A DNA stretch of 54,846 nucleotides. Source: an uncultured Lachnospiraceae bacterium (GTDB lineage Bacteria > Bacillota > Clostridia > Lachnospirales > Lachnospiraceae). How positions within the stretch are numbered: position 1 is the first letter of the stretch; every line of letters starts with the position of its first letter. The stretch covers positions 1 to 54,846 of the forward strand of contig CANSPM010000026.1 in the NCBI GenBank assembly GCA_947648875.1. Direction: 5' to 3'. This document shows positions 7,905 to 16,334 of the stretch, piece after piece. A program made the translations under genes and the position numbers. Below the pieces are notes generated by a model, which made no database searches, had not been told where the DNA came from, and saw only the letters and a program-made list of their open reading frames with translations.

Positions 7905-8939
7905 CTAAAATCCTCTCGTACCCAGTTTCAGATTCGGCACCGCGTTCAGATCAAGTCCGCTGCGCACTCCCTTTATATACTCATAGTATCCTGCCGTACC
8001 GATCATGGCGGCATTATCCGTACAGTAAACGGGACTGGGATGATAAAAACGGATGTGGTTTCTGCTACAGGCCTCGCTCATGGCCGCCCGCAGACAGGAG
8101 TTGGAAGCCACGCCCCCCGCGATGGCAAAACAGTCATAGCCGTATTCCTTTACCGCATGCATGGAATGATCCACCAGCACTTCCACCACCGCTTTCTGGA
8201 AGGATGCCGCCACATCCGCCTGACAGATTTCCTCCCCCTTCATCCGACAACCGTTCAGATAGTTCAGCACCGCCGACTTAAGGCCGCTGAAGCTGAAATC
8301 ATAGGCGTTGTCCGCCAGCTTCGCCCGGGGAAAGAAAATGGCATCGGGATTGCCCTCCCTGGAAACCCTGTCAATCTTTGGCCCGCCGGGATAGCCCAGC
8401 CCGATGGCCCGAGCCACCTTGTCAAAAGCCTCCCCCGCCGCGTCGTCCCTGGTCTGCCCGATGATCTCATATGCACCGTAGTCCTTCACCACCGCCAGAT
8501 GGGAATGTCCGCCGGACACCACCAGACATATATAGGGCGGTTCCAGCTCCGGGTGTTCGATATAGTTAGCGCTGATATGTCCCTCGATGTGATGTACACC
8601 GATCAGGGGAATCCCTGTGGCAAAACTGATGGCCTTAGCCGCAGACACGCCCACCAAAAGCGCTCCCACCAGACCCGGTCCGTAGGTCACGGCGATGGCA
8701 TCCATCCGGCGCAGTTCCTGCCCCGCCTCCCGCAGCGCCGCGTCGATCACCTGATTGATCTTCTCGATATGTTTGCGGGAGGCAATCTCAGGCACTACGC
8801 CCCCATACAAAGTATGAAGTGCTATCTGCGTGGAAATCACGTTGGATAACACTTCTCTGCCGTTCTTCACCACTGAGGCCGCCGTCTCGTCGCAGGAACT
8901 CTCAATGGCCAGTATATATATATCTTTTCCCGCTTCCAT
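7905..8939 (-). CDS. tsaD: tRNA N6-adenosine threonylcarbamoyltransferase TsaD
   Basis: Transfers the threonylcarbamoyl group to A37 of ANN-decoding tRNAs, together with TsaB and TsaE. The 344-residue protein begins [19 protein letters not shown]. This start is chosen because AAAGGA lies 9 nt upstream; longer in-frame starts lack such a site. Family features: the ASKH ATPase fold, ESSCDET at residues 13-19, the metal-binding HIEGH (residues 117-121) and the later SGGHSHL. Partners tsaB and tsaE are about 3 kb upstream in the same transcription direction. Confidence 0.95.
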   Translation of the reverse strand: MEAGKDIYILAIESSCDETAASVVKNGREVLSNVISTQIALHTLYGGVVPEIASRKHIEKINQVIDAALREAGQELRRMDAIAVTYGPGLVGALLVGVSAAKAISFATGIPLIGVHHIEGHISANYIEHPELEPPYICLVVSGGHSHLAVVKDYGAYEIIGQTRDDAAGEAFDKVARAIGLGYPGGPKIDRVSREGNPDAIFFPRAKLADNAYDFSFSGLKSAVLNYLNGCRMKGEEICQADVAASFQKAVVEVLVDHSMHAVKEYGYDCFAIAGGVASNSCLRAAMSEACSRNHIRFYHPSPVYCTDNAAMIGTAGYYEYIKGVRSGLDLNAVPNLKLGTRGF

Positions 8940-9044
8940 TTTAGTCAATCCTTTCATCCGGGGAACTGTCGCGGTCCAAAACCCGGGCGGCATAATTTCC
9001 TGACCGCCTCCGGGTTCTCCCTGCTCTGTGAATCTTACGCTCTC

Positions 9045-9647
9045 TCAATCCTCCTCCTGAGAATCATCTCTCAGGTTCTCCGCCAGATCCCAGCCATAGA
9101 TTTTCCAGTGTCCGTCTCCGTCCTTGCGCAGAAGATATACCTGCAGGCTGGAAGAGCTCTCCCTGCCCTGTAGGATATTGTATCCGCATCGAATCCTGGC
9201 AAATTTGTACCCGTCCTTTGTAAACTCCTCCACGTCGGTGCTGGAAGCCAGCGAAATATTGGATATCTTACGATTGTTATTCTGAAAATCCTGAATCTCC
9301 GCCTCAAGGTTAAAAAGGTATGTATCCCACTCATTGTGATCCAACAAATCCTGGTCGTACAATCCTCTCGCCTTCAGGGCCAGAGCCTCCAGTTCCTCCT
9401 GGCTGCATTTCTCATTGTAGAAGCATTTTATGATGTCGTTGTAATAGCGGATCACCTCTTTGGGGGTCGGCGGATAGTTATTCTCCAGGTCCCGCAGCAG
9501 TACATTCTCCACTGTAGTAGGTGCCTTCTCGTCCGCCGAACGGTTAGAACGATTCACCAAATAGCAGTAGTATCCTACTACTGCTAAAATAAGAATCATT
9601 AACACTATAGTGCTCTGGGTTGTAAATTTTCCTTTTTTCGTCTTCAT
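9045..9647 (-). CDS. Membrane-anchored extracellular protein, Lachnospiraceae type (DUF6715-like)
   Basis: 200 residues. A basic N-terminus (MKTKKGKFTT) is followed by one transmembrane helix (about residues 12-30), and the rest is a soluble, mainly acidic domain that should face outside. The domain combines helices (residues about 50-110) with a beta-rich half that looks NTF2-like in rhythm, ending KIYGWDLAENLRDD. The function is not known; the family name is from memory. It sits 9 nt after the rnz stop codon and upstream of tsaD, so it is part of the housekeeping operon. Confidence 0.6.
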   Translation of the reverse strand: MKTKKGKFTTQSTIVLMILILAVVGYYCYLVNRSNRSADEKAPTTVENVLLRDLENNYPPTPKEVIRYYNDIIKCFYNEKCSQEELEALALKARGLYDQDLLDHNEWDTYLFNLEAEIQDFQNNNRKISNISLASSTDVEEFTKDGYKFARIRCGYNILQGRESSSSLQVYLLRKDGDGHWKIYGWDLAENLRDDSQEED

Positions 9648-9656
9648 GCGCCGCTC

Positions 9657-10565
9657 CTAATCCACGAAGTTAAGTTCCGCGCTTCTGCCGTCCCGGGCCG
9701 CTATGGAGGCCGGGAAAATCTTCCGCACCTCCTGCATGTATTCCTCCGGACGGTTCAGGGAGGGACTGTAATGGGTCAGCCAAAGTTCCGGCACCTGCGC
9801 CTCCCTGGCCATGCGGGCCGCCTCGTACATGGTCATATGCTTGTTTTCCTTGGCTTTGGCCTGTTTCTCCGGCTCTCCGTACATGCCCTCACAGACAAAA
9901 AGGTCCGCCCCCTTCGCATGGGCCACGATACTCTCGGTGGGACGAGTATCCGTGCAGTAGGTAACTTTCAGCCCCTTGCGGGGGGCCCCCAGCACCATAT
10001 CCGGCGTATAGATCCTGCCGTCCACCTCCTGAATCTCCCCTTTTTGCAGATGGCTCCAACATTTTTGAGGAATGTTAAGTTCCCTAGCCTTCTCCAGCTG
10101 GAACTTGCCGATGCGGTCAATTACCAGGCTATATCCATAGCATAACACATTATGATTCACCTTGAAAGCCTCAATTTGAAATCCCGCAAAGGAAAATGTC
10201 TGTTCCTGCTCCGTAATCTCCGCATACTGAATCTCAAAGGGCAGCTCCGGAGCAATACAGCGCAGCGCGCTGACAATCCTCTGTAGTCCTTTCGGGCCAA
10301 TGAGCAGCAGCGGCTCCGTCCTCTCCGCATTGCCCATGGTGAGCAGCATACCGGGCAGACCGCTGATATGATCCGCGTGATAATGGGTAAAACAAATTAT
10401 GTCGATGGGCTTGGGACTCCAGCCCTTTTCCTTTAACGCGATCTGCGTACCTTCACCACAGTCAATCAGGATACTCTTTCCGTTATACCGCATCATCAGG
10501 GAGGTCAGCCACCGATATGGCAGTGGCATCATCCCCCCCGTCCCCAATAAACATACATCCAGCAT
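9657..10565 (-). CDS. rnz: Ribonuclease Z
   Basis: A zinc phosphodiesterase that trims 3' trailers of tRNA precursors. The 302-residue sequence carries the metallo-beta-lactamase signature HYHADH (about residues 62-67) and further ligands in later motifs (CEGMYGE, LWLTHYSPS). The start at 10565 follows AGGAGG by 6 nt; an upstream in-frame ATG at 10622 has no such site and would add residues unlike the family. Length agrees with short-form RNase Z. It lies between a zinc-ribbon gene and a membrane-anchored protein in the tsa run. The substrate tRNAs here may lack encoded CCA, as tRNA-Ser(TGA) does. Confidence 0.92.
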   Translation of the reverse strand: MLDVCLLGTGGMMPLPYRWLTSLMMRYNGKSILIDCGEGTQIALKEKGWSPKPIDIICFTHYHADHISGLPGMLLTMGNAERTEPLLLIGPKGLQRIVSALRCIAPELPFEIQYAEITEQEQTFSFAGFQIEAFKVNHNVLCYGYSLVIDRIGKFQLEKARELNIPQKCWSHLQKGEIQEVDGRIYTPDMVLGAPRKGLKVTYCTDTRPTESIVAHAKGADLFVCEGMYGEPEKQAKAKENKHMTMYEAARMAREAQVPELWLTHYSPSLNRPEEYMQEVRKIFPASIAARDGRSAELNFVD

Positions 10566-10638
10566 CGCCGCCTCCTGTCCGCAAAATCGGATGGCGCTCT
10601 CCCTGCTGCCGCCGCACGGCACCCAGGCCGCGATTTTC

Positions 10639-10863
10639 TCACACCAGTTCGATCTCCTCGCTCTCCTCCACCGGAATCTGAAAACTGTGGATCAGCGCGT
10701 CATAGCACTGCTCGCACAAATCCCAGCGGTGGCGCAGGCCATCCTTATTGCTGAAATAACCGAAGACCACATCCGCCGAAAAATAACCTTCCCGAATCAT
10801 GTCTTCTTTTTGTTGTAATTCTTTGCCGCATTGATTGCAAAAAATTTTATGATCTCTCTTCAT
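10639..10863 (-). CDS. Small zinc-ribbon protein of unknown function
   Basis: 74 residues with two Cys pairs, CNQC (residues 9-12) and CEQC (about 50-53), separated by about 38 residues, as in a rubredoxin-like zinc knuckle. The middle is aromatic-rich (YFSADVVFGYFSNKDG) and the C-terminus is acidic (EESEEIELV). AGAGAG is not evident before the start; the upstream sequence GGAGGATGAAGAG gives an adequate site. It may bind metal or act as a small adaptor. It lies between rimI and rnz. No function can be assigned. Confidence 0.65.
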   Translation of the reverse strand: MKRDHKIFCNQCGKELQQKEDMIREGYFSADVVFGYFSNKDGLRHRWDLCEQCYDALIHSFQIPVEESEEIELV

Positions 10864-11090
10864 CCTTCATCCTCCACCAATCCGCGCTTTGCCGCAAGCC
10901 GCCGCCTGCGCCAGCTGTGTTATCTCTTACCGAAAACCACATTCATTGTAGCACAGCTTTTGTCGAATGAGTGAGGAAATTGTTGGACATTGTAATGTAT
11001 GGCTCCCTTTTTCTGCCCCATTGTCTCGCCACAGGAAGCAAGCGCCTCTTCCTGTACTTGGACGCAGCGTAACGCGGGCCTTCCAATCCA

Positions 11091-11552
11091 TCAGAAACGG
11101 TCCGGGGTATCGGTATCCCGACGCCGTTTCCACAGAATCATGGCGTCTTCCGTGGGCCTTTCATAGAAGCGGGGGCGGATTCCCTCGGACACAAAGCCAA
11201 CCTTCTCATAGACATGAATGGCCGGCGCATTGCTCACCCGCACTTCCAGGGTAAACGCCTCCACCCCCATGGCATAGCCCCTCCTCAGCGTCTCCCGCAG
11301 CAGAGCCGTGGCAATCCCCCGATTGCGGAAGGCTTCATCCACTACCACATTGTCGATCTCGCCGTCCCCGGACACATTGGTAACGCCGCAGCTGCCCACC
11401 ACTTTACCGTCCTCCTCCGCCACCAGATACAGGCTGTTTCTGTCCTTGATGAGCCTGGCAAAATCCTCTGCCGACCAGGGCATGGAGAAAGCTCTGGCCT
11501 CTATGGCGCTCAACGGCTCTACATCCTCCGGCCTAAGTTCCCGTATGACCAT
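11091..11552 (-). CDS. rimI: Ribosomal protein bS18-alanine N-acetyltransferase
   Basis: A GNAT acetyltransferase that acetylates the N-terminal alanine of ribosomal protein S18. 153 residues from the start MVIRELRPED, which overlaps the 3' end of tsaB by 20 nt and follows GAAGAGGCGG. The acetyl-CoA site is visible as RNRGIATALL (Q/RxxGxG/A), followed by the RimI-type LEVRVSNAPAIHVYEKVGF. The tsaB-rimI pairing is characteristic. The overlap suggests translational coupling. Confidence 0.9.
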   Translation of the reverse strand: MVIRELRPEDVEPLSAIEARAFSMPWSAEDFARLIKDRNSLYLVAEEDGKVVGSCGVTNVSGDGEIDNVVVDEAFRNRGIATALLRETLRRGYAMGVEAFTLEVRVSNAPAIHVYEKVGFVSEGIRPRFYERPTEDAMILWKRRRDTDTPDRF

Positions 11553-12327
11553 CCGCCTCTTCCCTTTCTCTCTCCGCCTGGCTCTTTCGCAGATATATGG
11601 GCCGATGTTCCTCCGCGCTGACCATTCTCCCCCCGGTCGCGTATGCAACTCCCAGCGCCGCAACACTTGCCGCCCGCTGCCGGTTAAGATGAGCCGGGGC
11701 CAGGCTGTAGGGAACCTTGCAGTTTTCGCTAATTTGCTCCAGATATACCGGTACCCCGTCCCCCAGAAAGATCACTTCCCTGTCCAGGCTGTTGCATATT
11801 TCCACAATCTCTGCCACATCCACTGCGCACTGATCCCGTAGCACACGCAGTTCATAGCTTATCCCGGTCCCCATGCCGCCTTCTGTCCCCGGGTGGTTCT
11901 GGAAGTGAGCGAAATGATCCCTATGGCATCCCTCCCGGGGCACATACTCGTATAACCCGGTGTAGACCTGATTTCTGCGGGCATCCATCATGGGACACAC
12001 CAGCCTGTCCGAGCCGTACAGATTATAGGCCAGTCCCTCCAACGTGGGCACTTCCACCAAAGGTTTCCCCAGGGCCAGTCCCAGGCCTTTGGCTGTGGCC
12101 GAACCGATGCGCAGTCCGGTAAAAGACCCCGGCCCTGCGGCGATGGCAATGGCATCCACCGTATCCAGTTCCAGAGAAATCATCTGCCGCAGCTGGTCCA
12201 GCATGGGCAGCAGAGTCTGGGAATGGGTCTTTTTGTCGTTCGTGGTAAACTCCGCCCGCAGCACATCATTCTCCACCAGGGCCACGCTGGCCACCAGGCC
12301 AGAGGTATCTATCGCCAATATTTTCAT
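11533..12327 (-). CDS. tsaB: tRNA threonylcarbamoyladenosine biosynthesis protein TsaB
   Basis: A 264-residue ASKH-fold partner of TsaD, needed for t6A formation but lacking its own catalytic metal site. It begins MKILAIDTSG and has the signature AIAAGPGSFTGLRIG (about residues 62-76), then LVEVPTLEGLAYN. The C-terminal part has the acidic and basic stretch common in clostridial forms. It is preceded by tsaE and overlaps rimI, so tsaE-tsaB-rimI form a translationally close set. Confidence 0.93.
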   Translation of the reverse strand: MKILAIDTSGLVASVALVENDVLRAEFTTNDKKTHSQTLLPMLDQLRQMISLELDTVDAIAIAAGPGSFTGLRIGSATAKGLGLALGKPLVEVPTLEGLAYNLYGSDRLVCPMMDARRNQVYTGLYEYVPREGCHRDHFAHFQNHPGTEGGMGTGISYELRVLRDQCAVDVAEIVEICNSLDREVIFLGDGVPVYLEQISENCKVPYSLAPAHLNRQRAASVAALGVAYATGGRMVSAEEHRPIYLRKSQAEREREEADGHTGT

Positions 12328-12431
12328 GAACCGTTCCTTCTTTACCTATATAGATTCCGTCTCCGCGCTGCACTCCGGGGCAACTCATTTCTTCTTTGGA
12401 TAGTTTCTTCCCTACACTGCGCTTTTTCTAA

Positions 12432-12878
12432 TCAAATATCTTCCATTACTATTTTACGATAATCGAATCCTTTTTCCAAGTCTTTTTTTATGGTAATCCG
12501 GATATGACGCCGGGGCAGAATTTCCCGGATCAGATTGGCCCACTCGATCAGGCACACACCATCTCCGTAAAAATATTCCTCGCAGCCGATCTCTTCCATC
12601 TCCTCCAAATCACCGATCCGGTAGACATCAAAATGATAAAAAGGCAAGCGCCCCTCCTCATATACCTGCATAATGGTAAAAGTGGGGCTGTTCACCGGCC
12701 CCGCAATCCCCAGTCCCGCCGCGACTCCCTGGGTAAACACAGTCTTGCCCACCCCCAGGTCGCCGATCAATGTATAGACTTGTCCGGCCAGAGCCCTTCG
12801 CCCCAGCTGCTCCCCTATGGAAAAAGTCTCCTCCGGACTGTGGGTCTCCCATACCCGGATGTTCTCTCTCTCTTCCAT
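12432..12878 (-). CDS. tsaE: tRNA threonylcarbamoyladenosine biosynthesis ATPase TsaE
   Basis: 148 residues with Walker A GDLGVGKT (about residues 39-46), the switch-like NSPTFTIMQVYE, and the family C-terminal motif LIEWANLIREILP. It is the P-loop ATPase that drives turnover of the TsaBD complex. Genes tsaB and rimI follow; tsaD is farther down the same strand. Confidence 0.94.
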   Translation of the reverse strand: MEERENIRVWETHSPEETFSIGEQLGRRALAGQVYTLIGDLGVGKTVFTQGVAAGLGIAGPVNSPTFTIMQVYEEGRLPFYHFDVYRIGDLEEMEEIGCEEYFYGDGVCLIEWANLIREILPRRHIRITIKKDLEKGFDYRKIVMEDI

Positions 12879-12931
12879 GCTTTACTCCCAACCCGGATAA
12901 TCCGTAAAACGCACGCTTTCCCCAATATCAT

Positions 12932-13411
12932 CTAACCGCGTATCCTGACTTTCTTTGGAGGCATATGTGTGCTGATCATCTCCACCACCCGCGCGCGCTG
13001 CTCTCCCAGAGCCCGATTGGGAAATATGGCGGCGCTGACTTTTGTAGTATAGACGATGACGCTCCGCCCGGTGGCCGTGGCTCTGTACAGATCCCCCCAG
13101 GCCTGCCGCTCCGTGGTCTCCCCCTGAGAGACGGAGATTCCCTCCTCATCCAAAACATAGTGCAGAGGATTCTGAAAAGCGGGATTCGTCAGCGCCAGCT
13201 GCTTGCTCTTTAATTTCAGACTCACCGGCAGGTACAGCAGCAGAATCACTCCACAGACCAAAAATATCCACTGTCGGGGGTCCATACCGAAAATCACGAT
13301 CATCAGCGCCCCAAAGCAGCTGCCGATCAGACCGGAAGCACTTCCGTAGGCGTGGGCCATCATATAGTTGTACAAATCCCCTGCCTCTATCTTCACATCA
13401 AACTCTATCAT
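12932..13411 (-). CDS. YcxB-like membrane protein
   Basis: 159 residues from MIEFDVKIEAGD. This start is preceded at 8 nt by AAAGGA; two upstream in-frame ATGs (13435, 13459) lie before that ribosome site. Two transmembrane helices (about residues 28-70, IGSCFGALMIVIFG and WIFLVCGVILLLYL) are followed by a soluble beta-rich domain with WGDLYRATATGRSVIVY and an ending of basic residues. This is the layout of the YcxB-like C-terminal family, common and uncharacterised in Firmicutes. It is the first gene of the minus-strand run that continues with tsaE. Confidence 0.65.
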   Translation of the reverse strand: MIEFDVKIEAGDLYNYMMAHAYGSASGLIGSCFGALMIVIFGMDPRQWIFLVCGVILLLYLPVSLKLKSKQLALTNPAFQNPLHYVLDEEGISVSQGETTERQAWGDLYRATATGRSVIVYTTKVSAAIFPNRALGEQRARVVEMISTHMPPKKVRIRG

Positions 13412-13500
13412 CGCATAAGTCCTTTCGTCTTCCATATGCCCGACCTCACACTCCCACACGCCCGGGTATATCGCATTCTCCTATGCCCGACTATCATATG

Positions 13501-13529
13501 ATTATAAACAGGTGACGCGCAAAATGCAA
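13501..13529 (-). promoter_or_regulatory. sigma-A promoter of the YcxB-like/tsa operon
   Basis: Minus strand TTGCAT (plus 13524-13529), 17-nt spacer, TATAAT (plus 13501-13506), about 90 nt upstream of the first start codon. It diverges from the ribU promoter 36 bp away. Confidence 0.7.
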
Positions 13530-13564
13530 GTATTTCTTCCAACGGAACATTTACAAAAAGGGGC

Positions 13565-13593
13565 TTGCCAAACGGAAGCGGCAGCGCTATACT
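13565..13593 (+). promoter_or_regulatory. sigma-A promoter of the FMN riboswitch-ribU unit
   Basis: TTGCCA (13565-13570), 17-nt spacer, TATACT (13588-13593). The predicted transcript starts a few bases before the riboswitch aptamer. Confidence 0.75.
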
Positions 13594-13608
13594 TAGGTGC
13601 ATAAGGTG

Positions 13609-13744
13609 AGTCTTCGGGGTTGGGTGCAATTCCCTACTGGCGGTGATGTATGGCGACATACCAGTCCGCGACCCGCGATGGTGACATCGCGGCTGAATCG
13701 GTGTGATTCCGATACCAACAGTACAGTCTGGATGGAAGAAGAAC
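13609..13744 (+). ncRNA. FMN riboswitch (RFN element) aptamer
   Basis: The conserved RFN order is present: GTCTTCGGGG, GGGTGCAATTCCCTACTGGCGG, a variable hairpin TGTATGGCGACATA, CAGTCCGCGACCCGC, the arm GATGGTGACATC, CTGAATCGGTGTGATTCCGAT, ACCAACAGTACAGTCTGGATGGAAGAAGA, with P1 formed by GTCTTC and GAAGAA. It binds FMN and would lower riboflavin uptake when FMN is plentiful. It is followed by an intrinsic terminator (13837-13888) and ribU. Confidence 0.96.
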
Positions 13745-13836
13745 ATGGAAGCAGGTCGACAGAGTGTCTGAATTATGGCAGTGTCGGCGGCATATGGTTG
13801 CCGAAAAATCATATGTCAATGTGTCATGCGAATCGA

Positions 13837-13888
13837 CCCCGGTAATACGAAATTTCTGCCAGAGATTTCCGTATCACCGGGGCTTTTT
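13837..13888 (+). terminator. Expression-platform terminator of the FMN riboswitch
   Basis: Long stem built from CCCCGGTAATACGAAAT and ATTTCCGTATCACCGGGG, followed by CTTTTT. It lies about 90 nt after the aptamer and 186 nt before ribU, as expected for transcriptional control by FMN. Confidence 0.85.
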
Positions 13889-14073
13889 ACGCGAAGAACT
13901 TTCCTTACAGCATACATACACGGCCCTGCCCGGGCCGGGCCTGTTCCATGACGCGCATTGGGGAACGATCCTGAACGGATGTGGTCGTATTCCGAAGGGC
14001 CGACTGGAAAAATGCCTGTGCGTCCGTAATGCATGGTCCACCGCCGCGAAAGCGGCAGAAAGTGAGGAAAATT

Positions 14074-14817
14074 ATGAATGGATTTTTCAAAAGCGTAGCG
14101 GAAAATGCCGTGTTTGCGGCAGAATTTCTCCTGATTATCGTCGCCATATTTCTGGTGGCCATATTTCTGGAAAAACTGGCAGACAAAAAAAGCAGTGGAA
14201 GCAGATCAAAGGAACGCACCCTTTCCACCCGCAAAATGGCGGTCACCGGCATGTTCTCGGCCTTGGCAATGATTCTGCACATATTGGACTTTCCTCTGCC
14301 CTTCGCTCCTGATTTTTATAAGCTGGACTTCAGTGAACTTCCCGTATTGGTAGGGGCTTTCGCCTTTGGCCCCGTGGCAGGCATCACCATCGAAGCCGTG
14401 AAAATACTGTTAAAGCTCTTTATCAAAGGCACCAGTACAGCTCTGGTAGGCGACCTGGCTAATTTTGTCATAGGATGCAGTTTCATCCTGCCGGCCTCCG
14501 CAATTTATTACTTTAGGAAAAGTAAGAAAGGCGCCATCGCAGGCTGTATCATAGGCACTTTGATCCTGACCCTGTTCGGCACGGCTTTCAACGCTGTCTA
14601 CCTGCTGCCCGCCTTTTCCAAACTGTACGGAATGCCTCTGGACAGCATTCTGAATATGGGCAGTGCCGTCAACCCCCTGATGACGGAGGGCAGCATCGTC
14701 AGCTTTGTAGCCTGCTGCGTAGCTCCCATGAACCTGATTAAGGGCGGAAGCGTCTCCCTGATCACCATGCTGATCTACAAACCGCTCAGTCCCATCATCA
14801 AGGAGGGAAAACGGTAG
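14074..14817 (+). CDS. ribU: Riboflavin ECF transporter substrate-binding subunit RibU
   Basis: 247-residue S-component of an energy-coupling factor transporter that takes up riboflavin. The start MNGFFKSVAE follows AGTGAGG and lies after the riboswitch terminator; upstream in-frame starts do not have a ribosome site. Besides the extra N-terminal helix (residues 8-33), five or six membrane helices follow. The RibU signatures include KMAVTGMFSALAMILHILDF, YKLDFSELPVLVGAFAFGP and a late FVACCVAPMNLIKGG. The shared EcfA/A'/T module is not in the window. Control by the FMN riboswitch supports the function. Confidence 0.95.
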   Translation: MNGFFKSVAENAVFAAEFLLIIVAIFLVAIFLEKLADKKSSGSRSKERTLSTRKMAVTGMFSALAMILHILDFPLPFAPDFYKLDFSELPVLVGAFAFGPVAGITIEAVKILLKLFIKGTSTALVGDLANFVIGCSFILPASAIYYFRKSKKGAIAGCIIGTLILTLFGTAFNAVYLLPAFSKLYGMPLDSILNMGSAVNPLMTEGSIVSFVACCVAPMNLIKGGSVSLITMLIYKPLSPIIKEGKR

Positions 14818-14826
14818 AACATGCCC

Positions 14827-14849
14827 CGGCAGCCGTTACGCCTGCCGTT
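14827..14849. terminator. Small hairpin between convergent ribU and chemoreceptor genes
   Basis: CGGCAG / CTGCCG with a 9-11 nt loop overlaps the stop codon of the minus-strand gene and lies 10 nt past the ribU stop. There is no clear T-tract, so termination is uncertain. Confidence 0.3.
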
Positions 14850-16302
14850 CCTTTGCCAGATTCATCAGTTCCTGCATGATCCGGATGATCTCCTCCATAA
14901 TGACAATGTTCTTCTCCTCGGAGTTCATGGTCTCCCCGGCGTGGGCAGCTACCTCCTGGGAGATGGCGGAGATGGTCTGAACGGAATCGACAATCACCTG
15001 GTTGGAATCCTTTAATTCATCCACCACCCTGATCAGGCTTTCCATGTTGCCGCGAACCGCTAAAGTATTGTCGCTGATTAGTTGAAAGCTCTCCGCCGCT
15101 TGCAGGGCTCCCCGCTTTTCTTCGTCAATACCGGAGAGCATATCGGTGATCACGCCCATGACTTCCCTGATAGCCGCAGACACATCGCCGATCAGACCGG
15201 TGATGCTGGCTGTAGCTTCCCGGGTCCTGGTGGCCATGTCCGAGATCTCCGTGGCCACCACGGAAAACCCCCTGCCCGCTTCCCCTGCCCTGGCCGCCTC
15301 GATGCTGGCATTCAGCGCCAGCATGCTGGTCTGGGAGGTTATACCGCCAATCAATTCCACGATGGTGTGCATTTTTTCCATATAATGGCCCAGCGCTTCC
15401 AGCTTGCCCCTCACCACGGTTCCGTTCTCCACGGAAGTCTCCACCTGCCCCACCAGAATCGCTATATTTTGATTCCCGGTCTCCAGAGCCTTTATGGTGC
15501 GCTCCATACTGACGCCGATCTGTCCGGTGGCATCCTCCACCTGGCTCACCCTGCCCTTGATGGTCTCTGTCTGCCGCATCTGGCTGTGTACATGTTTCGC
15601 CGTATCCTCCGCTCCCATGGACACCTCCTCCATGGCCGTCCTGGTAACTTCGGACGCGTTGGTCAGTTCCTCCACCTTCTCATGGATGGCAGTGATGCCC
15701 TCCGCCAGCTTGCCGGAGAGCGTCCCGTTGGCTTGCAACAGCTGCTCCATCTGCCCGCGAGACCGGGAGATGTCCGCTATCCTCTGCTCTGTATTCTCTT
15801 TTAGTGTCCTGGTGGTAAAAATGGAATAAACCGCTACCATTCCCATAACGATCAGCTGGATCACCGCCCCGTCCATACCCTGATAGCCAAATTTTCCGGT
15901 CATGGCCCCCAATACCACCACAATCAGGCTTTCCAGAACGGTGCCTGTGTTGATCATCAGCTGGTAGCGGATATCATTGTAGACGGAAACCACAAAGATC
16001 ATGGGAATTACAAATATAAACACCAGCTGATTTGTCTCCGTAAACAGACATATAGAGTAGAATACGGCAAAGCCTATGGCAGCCAGGTGCTTGATCATAC
16101 CCGTGTTCCTGTCCCTGCTCCAAAAAAAGATTTCCAGCGCGATGGGCGTAATGCCCACCACACACAGAATGCCCGCATAGACAAAGGACACATCCCCTCT
16201 GCAAGCCTGTACAAAAATCAGTGCAAGCATTACCAAAACCGTAACTATATGGGTCAGCATTGCCGTTCTGTTATTTCGCTGTAGTTCCGTCACTGTATTC
16301 AT
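14836..16302 (-). CDS. Methyl-accepting chemotaxis protein with a polytopic membrane sensor
   Basis: 488 residues. The first 165 or so form five to six transmembrane helices with very short loops, in place of the usual periplasmic sensor domain. The rest is a cytoplasmic coiled-coil signalling domain with the hairpin tip SMLALNASIEAARAGEAGRG (the CheA/CheW contact site) and the flanking methylation helices. The sensor may detect a membrane-soluble signal or membrane state. No chemotaxis genes are adjacent. Start MNTVTELQRN follows GGGGAG by 8 nt. It begins 32 nt after the tex stop codon and is probably cotranscribed with it. Confidence 0.88.
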   Translation of the reverse strand: MNTVTELQRNNRTAMLTHIVTVLVMLALIFVQACRGDVSFVYAGILCVVGITPIALEIFFWSRDRNTGMIKHLAAIGFAVFYSICLFTETNQLVFIFVIPMIFVVSVYNDIRYQLMINTGTVLESLIVVVLGAMTGKFGYQGMDGAVIQLIVMGMVAVYSIFTTRTLKENTEQRIADISRSRGQMEQLLQANGTLSGKLAEGITAIHEKVEELTNASEVTRTAMEEVSMGAEDTAKHVHSQMRQTETIKGRVSQVEDATGQIGVSMERTIKALETGNQNIAILVGQVETSVENGTVVRGKLEALGHYMEKMHTIVELIGGITSQTSMLALNASIEAARAGEAGRGFSVVATEISDMATRTREATASITGLIGDVSAAIREVMGVITDMLSGIDEEKRGALQAAESFQLISDNTLAVRGNMESLIRVVDELKDSNQVIVDSVQTISAISQEVAAHAGETMNSEEKNIVIMEEIIRIMQELMNLAKERQA

Positions 16303-16334
16303 TTTTCCGCTCTCCCCGTATCTTCGCCCAAGAT

